Source: Methylotuvimicrobium buryatense 5G (GTDB lineage: Bacteria > Pseudomonadota > Gammaproteobacteria > Methylococcales > Methylomonadaceae). Taken from it: a DNA stretch of 64,000 nucleotides. Positions within the stretch are counted from its first letter, which is position 1, and each line of letters starts with the position of its first letter. The translations under genes and the position numbers were made by a program. The stretch spans positions 3,356,904-3,420,903 of the forward strand of contig NZ_KB455575.1 in the NCBI RefSeq assembly GCF_000341735.1. Reading direction: 5' to 3'. Positions 17,133 to 24,501 of the stretch are shown here, one piece after another. The notes under the pieces are model-generated. The model saw only the letters and a program-made list of their open reading frames with translations. It searched no databases and was not told the origin of the DNA.

Positions 17133-17663
17133 ATGAATCAGCATTTAGCAGCAATCAGAGCTTACCACGACGCATTAGCGATTCCGCAAGCCGAGCACGG
17201 AGCGCCCGTTGATATTTCCGATATGGATATTATTCTACGTCAGGCTTTACTGATGGACGGCGGCAGCGAAACCTTTAAGGCGATCAAATCCGGCGAAATG
17301 GCTGCTATCTTGGCCGGCTTGACCGATCTCGCTTATTACGCAGTCGGCGCGATCGCGCTTTCGGGGAATGATGTCAGCGATGAACCGGTGGATTGGCGGC
17401 ACGACGGCTTCGTGCTATCGGTCATGACCTTGCTGTCTAAGGAAATCGATCGATGTAAAGACGGCGATCCGAAAAACTATTCGGCACTCTATTGCTTATG
17501 TGCTCACTTAACCAAAGCCTTTTTGAATGCCGACTTTAACGGCGCCTTCCAGTGCGTTCACGCCAATAACATGGCCAGACTGAATGCAATAAAAAACGCC
17601 GATAGGCTAACTCAATTACAATTACCGAAAGCGCCGGATTTGAGCGAATTTATGTACGAATAA
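17133..17663 (+). CDS. Predicted phosphohydrolase of the PRA-PH/MazG-like fold
   Basis: This 176-residue, mostly helical protein begins MNQHLAAIRAYHDALAIPQA. It contains paired acidic residues in helices (MDGGSETFKAIKSGEMAAILAGLTDLAYYAVGAIAL). That E...E...D pattern is the metal site of all-alpha NTP pyrophosphohydrolases of the MazG/phosphoribosyl-ATP pyrophosphohydrolase group. A GGGGACCGC ribosome site precedes the ATG. The family call is from pattern and length. The substrate nucleotide is unknown. It is convergent with thyA, ending six bases from its stop. Confidence 0.6.
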   Translation: MNQHLAAIRAYHDALAIPQAEHGAPVDISDMDIILRQALLMDGGSETFKAIKSGEMAAILAGLTDLAYYAVGAIALSGNDVSDEPVDWRHDGFVLSVMTLLSKEIDRCKDGDPKNYSALYCLCAHLTKAFLNADFNGAFQCVHANNMARLNAIKNADRLTQLQLPKAPDLSEFMYE

Positions 17664-17668
17664 CGAAG

Positions 17669-18502
17669 CTAAACCGAAATTGCCGCCTTGATATGCGCGT
17701 GAGCCTGGTAATCGAGCATCTCAAAGTCTTCGTAGCGATAATCGAATATCGATTCGGGCTTGCGTTTGATCGCTAAGCGCGGCAAGGGATAAGGCTCGCG
17801 TGTCAATTGTAATTTGGCCTGCTCCAGATGATTCAAATACAGATGGACATCGCCGCCGGTCCAAATAAAATCGCCAACCTCTAAACCGCTCTGCTGCGCG
17901 GCCATATGCGTCAACAACGCATAACTGGCGATATTGAACGGCAACCCCAAAAAAGTATCGCAGCTGCGCTGATACAACTGACAAGATAGTTTTCCGTCGG
18001 CAACATAAAACTGAAACAAGGCATGACAAGGCGCCAATGCCATTTTTCCGTTGGCGACGTTTTGCTGCGGACTGAGTTTTTCATCGGGCAAATCGGCAAC
18101 ATTCCAGGCCGAAACGATCATGCGCCGGCTATTGGGATTGCTTCTTAATTGCTCGATTACTGTAGCGATCTGATCGATATACGTTTTATCCGGAGACGGC
18201 CATGATCGCCATTGATAACCGTACACCGGCCCCAAGCCACCGCCGCCATCGGCCCACTCGTCCCAAATCGTCACTCCGTGCCGATGCAAATAATCCAAAC
18301 GGGTATCGCCCTGCAAAAACCAAAGCAATTCATGAATGATCGATTTCAAATGAACTTTTTTGGTCGTCACCAACGGAAATCCGTCCGCCAACGAAAAACG
18401 CATTTGATGACCGAAAATCGATAAAGTACCGCTACCGGTTCTATCGCCTTTCAACGTCCCTTCGGTTAATATTTTTTCCAATAAATCCAGATATGGCTTC
18501 AT
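17669..18502 (-). CDS. thyA: Thymidylate synthase
   Basis: This 277-residue enzyme makes dTMP from dUMP with methylene-tetrahydrofolate. Visible signatures are [20 protein letters not shown], the [10 protein letters not shown] phosphate-binding stretch and the catalytic cysteine in [12 protein letters not shown]. The C-terminus is family-typical ([11 protein letters not shown]). The start at 18502 ([12 protein letters not shown]) is chosen because it matches the family and overlaps the stop of lgt by four bases (ATGA). A longer frame exists but runs through lgt. Confidence 0.95.
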   Translation of the reverse strand: MKPYLDLLEKILTEGTLKGDRTGSGTLSIFGHQMRFSLADGFPLVTTKKVHLKSIIHELLWFLQGDTRLDYLHRHGVTIWDEWADGGGGLGPVYGYQWRSWPSPDKTYIDQIATVIEQLRSNPNSRRMIVSAWNVADLPDEKLSPQQNVANGKMALAPCHALFQFYVADGKLSCQLYQRSCDTFLGLPFNIASYALLTHMAAQQSGLEVGDFIWTGGDVHLYLNHLEQAKLQLTREPYPLPRLAIKRKPESIFDYRYEDFEMLDYQAHAHIKAAISV

Positions 18503-19281
18503 GCGGTTTTTCTGTGAGCCCAGTAGAACATAAATCCGCCGATTATTATCATCGGCGTCGATAGGATCTGCCCCATCGTGACCCAATCCAACATCAAATA
18601 ACCCAGATGTGCATCGGGCATGCGGAAAAACTCGACAAAAAACCTAAAGCAGCCGTAAAGCATCACAGCCAAACCGGTCGCCGCCATTGTCGGCCTCGGT
18701 TTGCTGCTATATATCCAAAGCACGACGAACAACACCACCCCTTCAAGAAACGCTTCGTAAAGCTGCGAGGGATGACGGGGCAAAGGTCCGGCATTCGGAA
18801 ACACCATTCCCCAAGGCACATCGGTCGTTCGTCCCCACAATTCGGCATTAATAAAATTGCCGATACGACCCGCACCCAATCCGATCGGCGCCAGTGGTGC
18901 GATGATGTCGGTTAATTGCAACATGGTGCAATTATGTTTACGCCCGAAAATCCACATCGCGACAAACACGCCGAGCATACCGCCATGAAAGGACATGCCG
19001 CCCTGCCAAATTTTGTAAATGATGCTCGGATCGTTCAAAAACTCGCTGAAGTTATAAAACAAAATATAACCCAATCGTCCACCGAGTATGACCCCTAGTG
19101 CGCCATAAGTAACGAGGTCTTCGATCGCTTCCGGTTTAATCGGCGACCAGGGTTGTTCGGCTCTTTTTTTGCCCAACACCCAAACAGCGGCAAATCCGAT
19201 CAAGTACATCAAGCCATACCAATGGACTTTTACGGGACCCAGACTGAACGCAACAGGATCGATATTAGGATAAGTCAGCAT
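18499..19281 (-). CDS. lgt: Prolipoprotein diacylglyceryl transferase
   Basis: This 260-residue inner-membrane enzyme attaches diacylglycerol to the lipobox cysteine of prolipoproteins, which several genes in this window need. The Lgt signature [16 protein letters not shown] is present, with the HGGMLG motif before it and about seven hydrophobic segments. It is first in an lgt–thyA operon with a four-base overlap, an arrangement common in proteobacteria. The N-terminus [24 protein letters not shown] is family-typical. Confidence 0.96.
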   Translation of the reverse strand: MLTYPNIDPVAFSLGPVKVHWYGLMYLIGFAAVWVLGKKRAEQPWSPIKPEAIEDLVTYGALGVILGGRLGYILFYNFSEFLNDPSIIYKIWQGGMSFHGGMLGVFVAMWIFGRKHNCTMLQLTDIIAPLAPIGLGAGRIGNFINAELWGRTTDVPWGMVFPNAGPLPRHPSQLYEAFLEGVVLFVVLWIYSSKPRPTMAATGLAVMLYGCFRFFVEFFRMPDAHLGYLMLDWVTMGQILSTPMIIIGGFMFYWAHRKTA

Positions 19282-19526
19282 TTTTCTCGATAGGTAATGA
19301 TTAACGGCCTTCCATTATACATGTCTTCCGCCGCATCCCGATAAGCACAAGTAACTCTCTATTGTCATTAAATATTCAATAAACTTTCACCGATTTGTCA
19401 TATTCCGCTGTTATCTTGCCAAATTGTGCTCAAACAACTCCTTTGATACTGAAAATTCGCGCGACCTCATTTTTAAGTTTGGGGTGAGCCGAAATATGGA
19501 CTTTCAACGGTAATTCAAGACATTAA

Positions 19527-20525
19527 ATGGAGATTAAATTGCCAACCCTAAACGAACTATGTCAAAAAATCCGGCCCGGTAAAATCGCTCCGGATTTTTT
19601 ATTACCGGAAGTAGAAGGAATGCCGGTAACTTTTTATGAACAATATTGTGGTCAAAGCCCGGTCGTAATCGTATTTTCCGCCATTCAAGTAGAACTCTTG
19701 CAATATGCGCCGCTAGCAGATCATACCAAGCTAATCGGAGTATTTTCCGGAAAGCAAAATCATCAGATCGATTCCCCATTTCCAATACTTCAGGATGACG
19801 GGCGCTTGACACAGGCTTTTTTAAACGCCTCACAGGTAAGCGAACCGCTGGTATTGATATTGCGCCCTACCTTGACCGTTTTTGCCTGCCTTGAAAATCC
19901 CACCCTCAACGAAATAGAACACATACTCGATGCGATCCCGGCACAATACTCCACAGTTTGTAATGAAAGCGCCCCGGTCTTAATAGTTCCCGAAGTGCTG
20001 CCCTCTTCGTTATGTACACAATTGATTGCTGCTCATGAAGCGGATAACTTTGATAGCGGCATGGTGCGCATGGTCGCCGGGGAACCGACACTCATCCCCG
20101 ATGCCAGAACTAAAATTAGACGCGATCATCGCTTAAACGATCCGGATTTGGTTCAAGCTGTAAACGACGCATTAGTCGAGCGATTATTGCCGGTTATTGC
20201 CCGCGCCTTTCATTATCAGGTGACCCGACTGGAAGGTTATAAAGTCGTGGCTTACGATGCAATCACCGGCGGTTATTTTCGCCTGCACAGGGACAATGTG
20301 ACGCCGGATGCCAAACATCGGCGTTTCGCATTATCGCTGAATTTAAACGACGATTACACGGGAGGCGAAATCGTTTTTCCGGAATTCGGAGCTAAACGTT
20401 ACCGTCCACCGGCAGGAGGCGGGTTAGTGTTTTCCGGCACCTTACTGCACGCCGCTTCCGATGTCACTGCCGGAAAACGGTATGTGTTGCTGACGTTTAT
20501 GTGGGGGGATGATGTTAGCGGTTAG
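19527..20525 (+). CDS. Thioredoxin-fold / prolyl 4-hydroxylase-type 2OG-Fe(II) oxygenase fusion
   Basis: This 332-residue two-domain protein has residues about 15–140 resembling the AhpC/TSA thioredoxin fold (GKIAPDFLLPEVEG ... VVIVFSA). It lacks the usual peroxidatic cysteine, so that half may be structural or degenerate. Residues about 150–330 are a prolyl 4-hydroxylase-like 2-oxoglutarate/Fe(II) oxygenase. The iron ligands are H254-x-D256 (FRLHRD) and H308 (LLHAAS), with R318 (KRYVLL) for 2-oxoglutarate. No signal peptide is seen, so it is cytoplasmic. The gene ends inside a 7-bp tandem repeat, with the stop codon in the first unit. Substrate is unknown. Confidence 0.82.
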   Translation: MEIKLPTLNELCQKIRPGKIAPDFLLPEVEGMPVTFYEQYCGQSPVVIVFSAIQVELLQYAPLADHTKLIGVFSGKQNHQIDSPFPILQDDGRLTQAFLNASQVSEPLVLILRPTLTVFACLENPTLNEIEHILDAIPAQYSTVCNESAPVLIVPEVLPSSLCTQLIAAHEADNFDSGMVRMVAGEPTLIPDARTKIRRDHRLNDPDLVQAVNDALVERLLPVIARAFHYQVTRLEGYKVVAYDAITGGYFRLHRDNVTPDAKHRRFALSLNLNDDYTGGEIVFPEFGAKRYRPPAGGGLVFSGTLLHAASDVTAGKRYVLLTFMWGDDVSG

Positions 20526-20581
20526 CGGTTAGCGGTTAGCGGTTAGCGGTTAGCGGTTAGCGGTTAGCGGTTAGCGGTTAG
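20514..20581 (+). repeat. Tandem 7-bp repeat (GTTAGCG), nine units plus a partial
   Basis: Nine full GTTAGCG units run from 20514 to 20576, then a partial GTTAG. The first unit contains the last codons and stop of the oxygenase gene, so changes in copy number after it would not alter the protein. They would change the 3' untranslated region. Confidence 0.95.
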
Positions 20582-20643
20582 AAAATTGTAACGGTAATCA
20601 TGCATCTGTCAAATTCCAAAACTTCTTTCATGATTGATCGTTT

Positions 20644-20957
20644 AACCTAACGATCATGAGGAAGCCGTCATCAACCCGGCAAATCAAAGTGCGAGGAGTG
20701 GGTTAGTGTGCGGTGACTCGCTTGACAGTACGCCGTGAATAAGTCCTTGTAGGCTTGACGGCGGCTCGAACGCCAAGGATGGGATGGCGTGTAGTAGGGC
20801 ACCAACAGAAGGCGCTTTAGGCGATGCAGGGCAGAAAAATCTGTCCTGCCGCCGACACCTGTCGGTCGAGCAACCGCACCCTCTTCGGAATCGGCATTGT
20901 TTTTCATATCGAAAAACTAGATAACGAGTCCAAATCTACGAACTTTCACACTAAAAA
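20644..20957 (+). repeat. Repeat family A, copy 2, with an F-like insertion
   Basis: The outer parts match copies A1 and A3, including GCCGTGAATAAGTCCTTGTA, CGAGCAACCGCACCCTCTTC and CGAACTTTCACACTAA. Around 20770–20850 extra bases (GGCGCTTTAGGCGATGCAGG) match family F, so this copy is a mosaic. Confidence 0.7.
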
Positions 20958-21033
20958 GCAGTTGACATGTGTTGAAGACCCGTTCGTGCTGATCCAAAGC
21001 GAAGCATGAGCGGATTCCACATGCCGGTCACTA

Positions 21034-21101
21034 GTTGGGCATTCTAAATCCCGTCCACCCTTCGACTCGGCTTAGGGCGAACGGGATTTAGAATGCCCAA
21101 C
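21034..21101. repeat. Family E hairpin: perfect 21-bp arms around a conserved loop
   Basis: Arms 21034–21054 (GTTGGGCATTCTAAATCCCG..) and 21081–21101 are perfectly complementary over 21 bp. The 26-base loop (ACCCTTCGACTCGGCTTAGG..) matches the loop of the hairpin at 46538–46593, whose arms are unrelated. A T-rich run follows on the right, so it could stop rightward transcription. A related, decayed loop in opposite orientation lies at about 20978–21010. Confidence 0.85.
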
Positions 21102-21115
21102 TTATTTTTTTAGGA

Positions 21116-21427
21116 TCAAAGTTTCTTGGCGCGCTTTGGCGATGGGACGATCGACGGCATCGGCTTGTTAATCTTTTGCCTGAGTTCATCGGCCTCTGCT
21201 TTGAATTGATCTATCTCCTCAAAGCCGTTTTGCTCCCGAACCGCTTGACGCAGTTCTTCTGCGTCCAATTCTTCCTTGATTTCGGCCTTGACTTTGGCCA
21301 CAGTATTTTTCGCCTTGCCTACCCAAAAGCCCGCAACGCGGGCCACTTTCGGCAGTTTCTCAGGCCCTATGACCAACAATGCGACCAAACCGATCATGCA
21401 CAGTTCGGTAAAACCGATATCGAACAT
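21116..21427 (-). CDS. tatB: Sec-independent translocase protein TatB
   Basis: This 103-residue protein has one N-terminal membrane helix ([20 protein letters not shown]), the GPEKLP hinge and a long charged amphipathic helix. This is the TatB layout, in which TatB helps recognise twin-arginine signals together with TatC. It follows tatA by eight bases and is the last gene of a phoX–tatA–tatB operon. No tatC follows, so TatC must be encoded elsewhere. Confidence 0.92.
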   Translation of the reverse strand: MFDIGFTELCMIGLVALLVIGPEKLPKVARVAGFWVGKAKNTVAKVKAEIKEELDAEELRQAVREQNGFEEIDQFKAEADELRQKINKPMPSIVPSPKRAKKL

Positions 21428-21435
21428 AATGGGAT

Positions 21436-21651
21436 TTAGACTTTGCTTTGATGTTGCAATTCGACCGAATCTTCCACTTTTTCGGACTCGTCTTTGCTTA
21501 ATTGTTTATCGTCTTCGCCTTCCTTGACCGAATTGCGAAAACTCTTGATCGCGACACCCAAATCGGAACCTAAATTTCTAACGCGTTTGGTGCCGAATAA
21601 AAGAATCACGATGACCATGATGATGACTAATTGCGTAACGCTGATGCCCAT
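21436..21651 (-). CDS. tatA: Sec-independent translocase protein TatA
   Basis: This 71-residue protein has a single membrane helix ([20 protein letters not shown]), the FGTKR..LGSDLG amphipathic helix and an acidic tail. These are diagnostic of the pore-forming TatA subunit. It lies 87 bases after phoX, whose product carries a twin-arginine signal. The adjacency suggests extra translocase capacity supplied with the substrate when phosphate is scarce. Confidence 0.92.
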   Translation of the reverse strand: MGISVTQLVIIMVIVILLFGTKRVRNLGSDLGVAIKSFRNSVKEGEDDKQLSKDESEKVEDSVELQHQSKV

Positions 21652-21738
21652 TGCATCTCCCGGCTAAAAGCATTTTAAAAAAATGGGCGTCCTTGCCCAC
21701 TAGTCTTTCCTTTAGAAAATGACTAACTAACGATCTCT

Positions 21739-24108
21739 TTATAAACCGACCACGCCGCCGTCTTCACGCGTAACGACCAATGTCGCTGAGCGCGGACGCG
21801 GACCGCTAGGACTGTGGGTTACTATCGCATCGCCAGGATGTCTGTAAACCGCGCCGCTATCCGGCCAGTTGCTGGTGAATGCACCCGGTTGCGAACGGTC
21901 GCCCGGATGTTGGAAGTTGACGAACAAGGTTTTGCCGTCCGGTGTCGAGACAACGCCGGTGGTTTCCTGATCGTTCGGTCCTGCTAGGAAACGCTTGATT
22001 TCGCCGGTTTCCGGGTTGGCCGCCAGCATTTGGTTGGCGCCGAATGGGCCGGACGCTTGTTGCGAGCCGCTCATGTCGGTTTGAATCCACAGCGTACCGA
22101 ATTGGTCGATCCACACACCGTCCGCGCTGGCGTGGATGTTATCCGGCGTCAATGCTGGACCGCCTTGTTCCGGCAATACTTGGCTGTCGCCTTCCGTACC
22201 CGACAAGACAAAGATATCCCATTCGAATTTGGTCGCCCAAGAACGGTTACCTTGTTCGCGCCAGCGGATGATATGGCCGTAGGGATTCGGTCCGCGCGGA
22301 TTGGCTGCATCGATTGGATTATTACCATTCTCATCCGTACGTGAACTGTTGTTGGTCAGCGTCATATAGACTTCGCGGGTTTGCGGATGTACTGTACCCC
22401 ACTCAGGTCTATCCATTTTCGTCGCACCGACGACATCGGCCGCCAGACGCGTGTTGACTAAGACATCGGCTTGATCCGCGAATTCGACGCCGGCAGCGGC
22501 AGCTGCGGCTTGAAACTTCGGATCGTTGATGTCCAAGGCCAGCCATTCGCCGGTTCCGTCGTCGTTGAAGCGGGCGGCGTACAAGATGCCTTCGTCCAGC
22601 ATGTCGCCGTTGGATTTTTTGCTGTAACGCGCTTTGGTGACGAATTTATAGATATATTCGTTACGTGCATCGTCGCCCATATAGAAAGTAACCGGCTGAC
22701 CCAACTGCGGCGGAGACAACCACGCGCCTTCGTGCGCGAAACGGCCCATCGTAGTACGTTTAATCGGCGTACTGTTCGGATCGAACGGATCGATTTCCAG
22801 CACCCAGCCTTGCGTGTTCGGCTCGTTACGGTAATCTTCAGTCGCATCCGCACCTTTAGGCGTGGCATCGAAGCGGATGTATTGATCTTCGCCGCTTTGC
22901 GCGGTTTCCCAACGGTAACGGCTGTTGGCGGTAGGCACGCCAAAGCGGCTTTGTTCTCTCGGCCGGCTCAACGACAGGTCTTCTGCAATACCGGCTTGTG
23001 CCAACAAGGCGCCGAATTCGCCTTCCAACACGCGATCTGTGTCGTTAAATGTATTACCGGTTTGCGAATAAACCAAGTTGGTGACTTTTTGATCGAAGAA
23101 CTCGTCGAAAATACCTATGATACGGTTGGTTTCCGGATAGAAACGCGCAAAGTAACGGCCTTGTACAAAGGACGTTTTACGGCCCGGGTAAAGAGCGGAT
23201 TGCGAGTCTTCGAACCAGTTCAACAAGGCTTCCGCGCGGGCCAATTGCACGCGGCTGACAAAATAGCCCGCCCAGTTTTCTTCGCAGGTCAAATAAGTAC
23301 CCCAAGGCGTGTAACCGTGCGCGCAGTTATTGATCGTGCCGCGCGCCATCGTGCCGTCCGGGCTGTATTTGGTTTTAACCAAATCGCTGCCGCGTACCGG
23401 GCCGCGAATTTCGGCAGGCGTGCCGGCCGTGACACGGCGGTTGTACGAACCGTTGACCACGCCCCACTCGCCGCTGATCGAATTTTTTTGGATCTCGACC
23501 ACACTGACGCCGTGCGCGGCGATCTCTTTTCTGACTTCGTCGGTCGGACGTTGACCGGCAACGAAAGTTGGGCCGGCTGCATGAAATACGCGTTGATCGA
23601 CATACTCATGGTTCACGCACAAAAGACCGTGACCGTTCGGATCGTCTTGCATCGGGAAATAATGCATGCCGTCGTGATGCGAGCCGACTTGTTGTTCTTG
23701 CTCTTCGCCGGTGTTGCCTTCAACCGATTTGAATTCCGGATAGCTGCCAGTGATCGGAGTACCCCAAGGAATCAGGGCTTGCGCTTTATAACCGTGCGGG
23801 AGGGTTGCGGTATCGGAACGCGTGACCGGAATCGCATCGAACCCTAAAGTAGGCTTCAATGCAAAAGGCTGTTTGCCATTTGACAATGCGGCTGGCGGCA
23901 GTTTTTTTGGGTTAGCCGCTTCGGCTATATTACCCATACCGGAAGCGCCGAAAACGCCGGCTACTGCAGCTGTCAAACTGCCGCTCAGCACTTGGCGGCG
24001 CGACAGTCTTTTTTCCAAAATCGTCGCGAAATGCGGGTTGTCCGAATGATTACTCATTGGCTCGTCGCCATTATCCATCTCAATCATCGGCTGTTTATTA
24101 TCGCTCAT
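21739..24108 (-). CDS. phoX: PhoX-family alkaline phosphatase (Tat substrate)
   Basis: This 789-residue exported phosphatase belongs to the DUF839/PhoX family, calcium-iron enzymes releasing phosphate from organic esters. The N-terminus holds a twin-arginine motif (LSRRQVLSG, R37-R38) and a hydrophobic Ala-rich segment. Family landmarks include INNCAHGYTPWGTYLTCEEN, WLSPPQLGQPVTFYMGDDAR and a DNIHASADGVWIDQFGTLWI stretch. The ATG at 24108 has an AGAGAGG ribosome site; an upstream ATG at 24135 is less likely. A Pho-box array upstream indicates PhoB control. It is followed by tatA and tatB. Confidence 0.93.
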   Translation of the reverse strand: MSDNKQPMIEMDNGDEPMSNHSDNPHFATILEKRLSRRQVLSGSLTAAVAGVFGASGMGNIAEAANPKKLPPAALSNGKQPFALKPTLGFDAIPVTRSDTATLPHGYKAQALIPWGTPITGSYPEFKSVEGNTGEEQEQQVGSHHDGMHYFPMQDDPNGHGLLCVNHEYVDQRVFHAAGPTFVAGQRPTDEVRKEIAAHGVSVVEIQKNSISGEWGVVNGSYNRRVTAGTPAEIRGPVRGSDLVKTKYSPDGTMARGTINNCAHGYTPWGTYLTCEENWAGYFVSRVQLARAEALLNWFEDSQSALYPGRKTSFVQGRYFARFYPETNRIIGIFDEFFDQKVTNLVYSQTGNTFNDTDRVLEGEFGALLAQAGIAEDLSLSRPREQSRFGVPTANSRYRWETAQSGEDQYIRFDATPKGADATEDYRNEPNTQGWVLEIDPFDPNSTPIKRTTMGRFAHEGAWLSPPQLGQPVTFYMGDDARNEYIYKFVTKARYSKKSNGDMLDEGILYAARFNDDGTGEWLALDINDPKFQAAAAAAGVEFADQADVLVNTRLAADVVGATKMDRPEWGTVHPQTREVYMTLTNNSSRTDENGNNPIDAANPRGPNPYGHIIRWREQGNRSWATKFEWDIFVLSGTEGDSQVLPEQGGPALTPDNIHASADGVWIDQFGTLWIQTDMSGSQQASGPFGANQMLAANPETGEIKRFLAGPNDQETTGVVSTPDGKTLFVNFQHPGDRSQPGAFTSNWPDSGAVYRHPGDAIVTHSPSGPRPRSATLVVTREDGGVVGL

Positions 24109-24148
24109 GTAATGCCTCTCTCTTCGCTTAATCAAGGTTAAGGTGAGC

Positions 24149-24208
24149 GGTCACTATAATGAGGACATGTGAAAAAATGATGAAGATTTAGTGACTCTTA
24201 AATGACGA
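24149..24208 (-). promoter_or_regulatory. PhoB-dependent promoter: four Pho half-sites and -10
   Basis: Read on the minus strand, four 7-base half-sites lie at strict 11-base spacing: TCGTCAT, GAGTCAC, TCTTCAT and TTTTCAC (24208 to 24169). All end in TCA[TC] like the CTGTCA[TC] consensus. Ten bases after the last one is TATAGT, a good -10 at the spacing expected for PhoB promoters. It drives phoX. Confidence 0.8.
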
Positions 24209-24274
24209 AAGCGTTACCGTGCAAGACTTAATCGATAATTGACAAGCATCAGTGAATCAACCCACTGGCTAATT

Positions 24275-24417
24275 CACTGCCATTAAGTTAAGGCGTCACA
24301 AAAATAAGTAATGCTTGCATTCAAGCTCTAATGTGCCTCAAAAGCTTGCCATCCATGGCACTGGATTCCGCCAGTCCATGGCGGAGTGACGGATTTCCTT
24401 AACTTAATGGCAGTGAG
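24275..24417. repeat. Repeat family D, copy 2 (MITE with target duplication)
   Basis: The 19-bp ends CACTGCCATTAAGTTAAGG (24275–24293) and its exact complement (24397–24415) bound a 141-bp non-coding body. Immediate flanks TGGCTAATT at 24266–24274 and 24418–24426 are a 9-bp direct repeat, a target-site duplication. This is a clear insertion. Confidence 0.88.
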
Positions 24418-24501
24418 TGGCTAATTGGGTTAACTTTGTTTTGTACTAACTTTTCTTATTAGGCTTATACATTTTCATTGGCTATCACTTTTGATTTCCA
24501 T

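Noticed and set aside
19370-19440. Possible Pho box upstream of the oxygenase fusion (TTGTCAT repeats)
   Set aside because: The half-sites do not keep 11-base spacing, unlike the clear array upstream of phoX.
20514-20581. CRISPR-like array
   Set aside because: The units are contiguous 7-mers without spacers, and no cas gene is present in the window.
21034-21115. Terminator for tatB
   Set aside because: The T tract lies on the tatB side, so the hairpin could only terminate rightward transcription efficiently.
22471-23847. Long plus-strand open frame (458 codons) opposite phoX
   Set aside because: It lies entirely antisense to a clear PhoX gene, is Arg/Val/Ala-rich without motifs, and arises from codon bias of the real gene.
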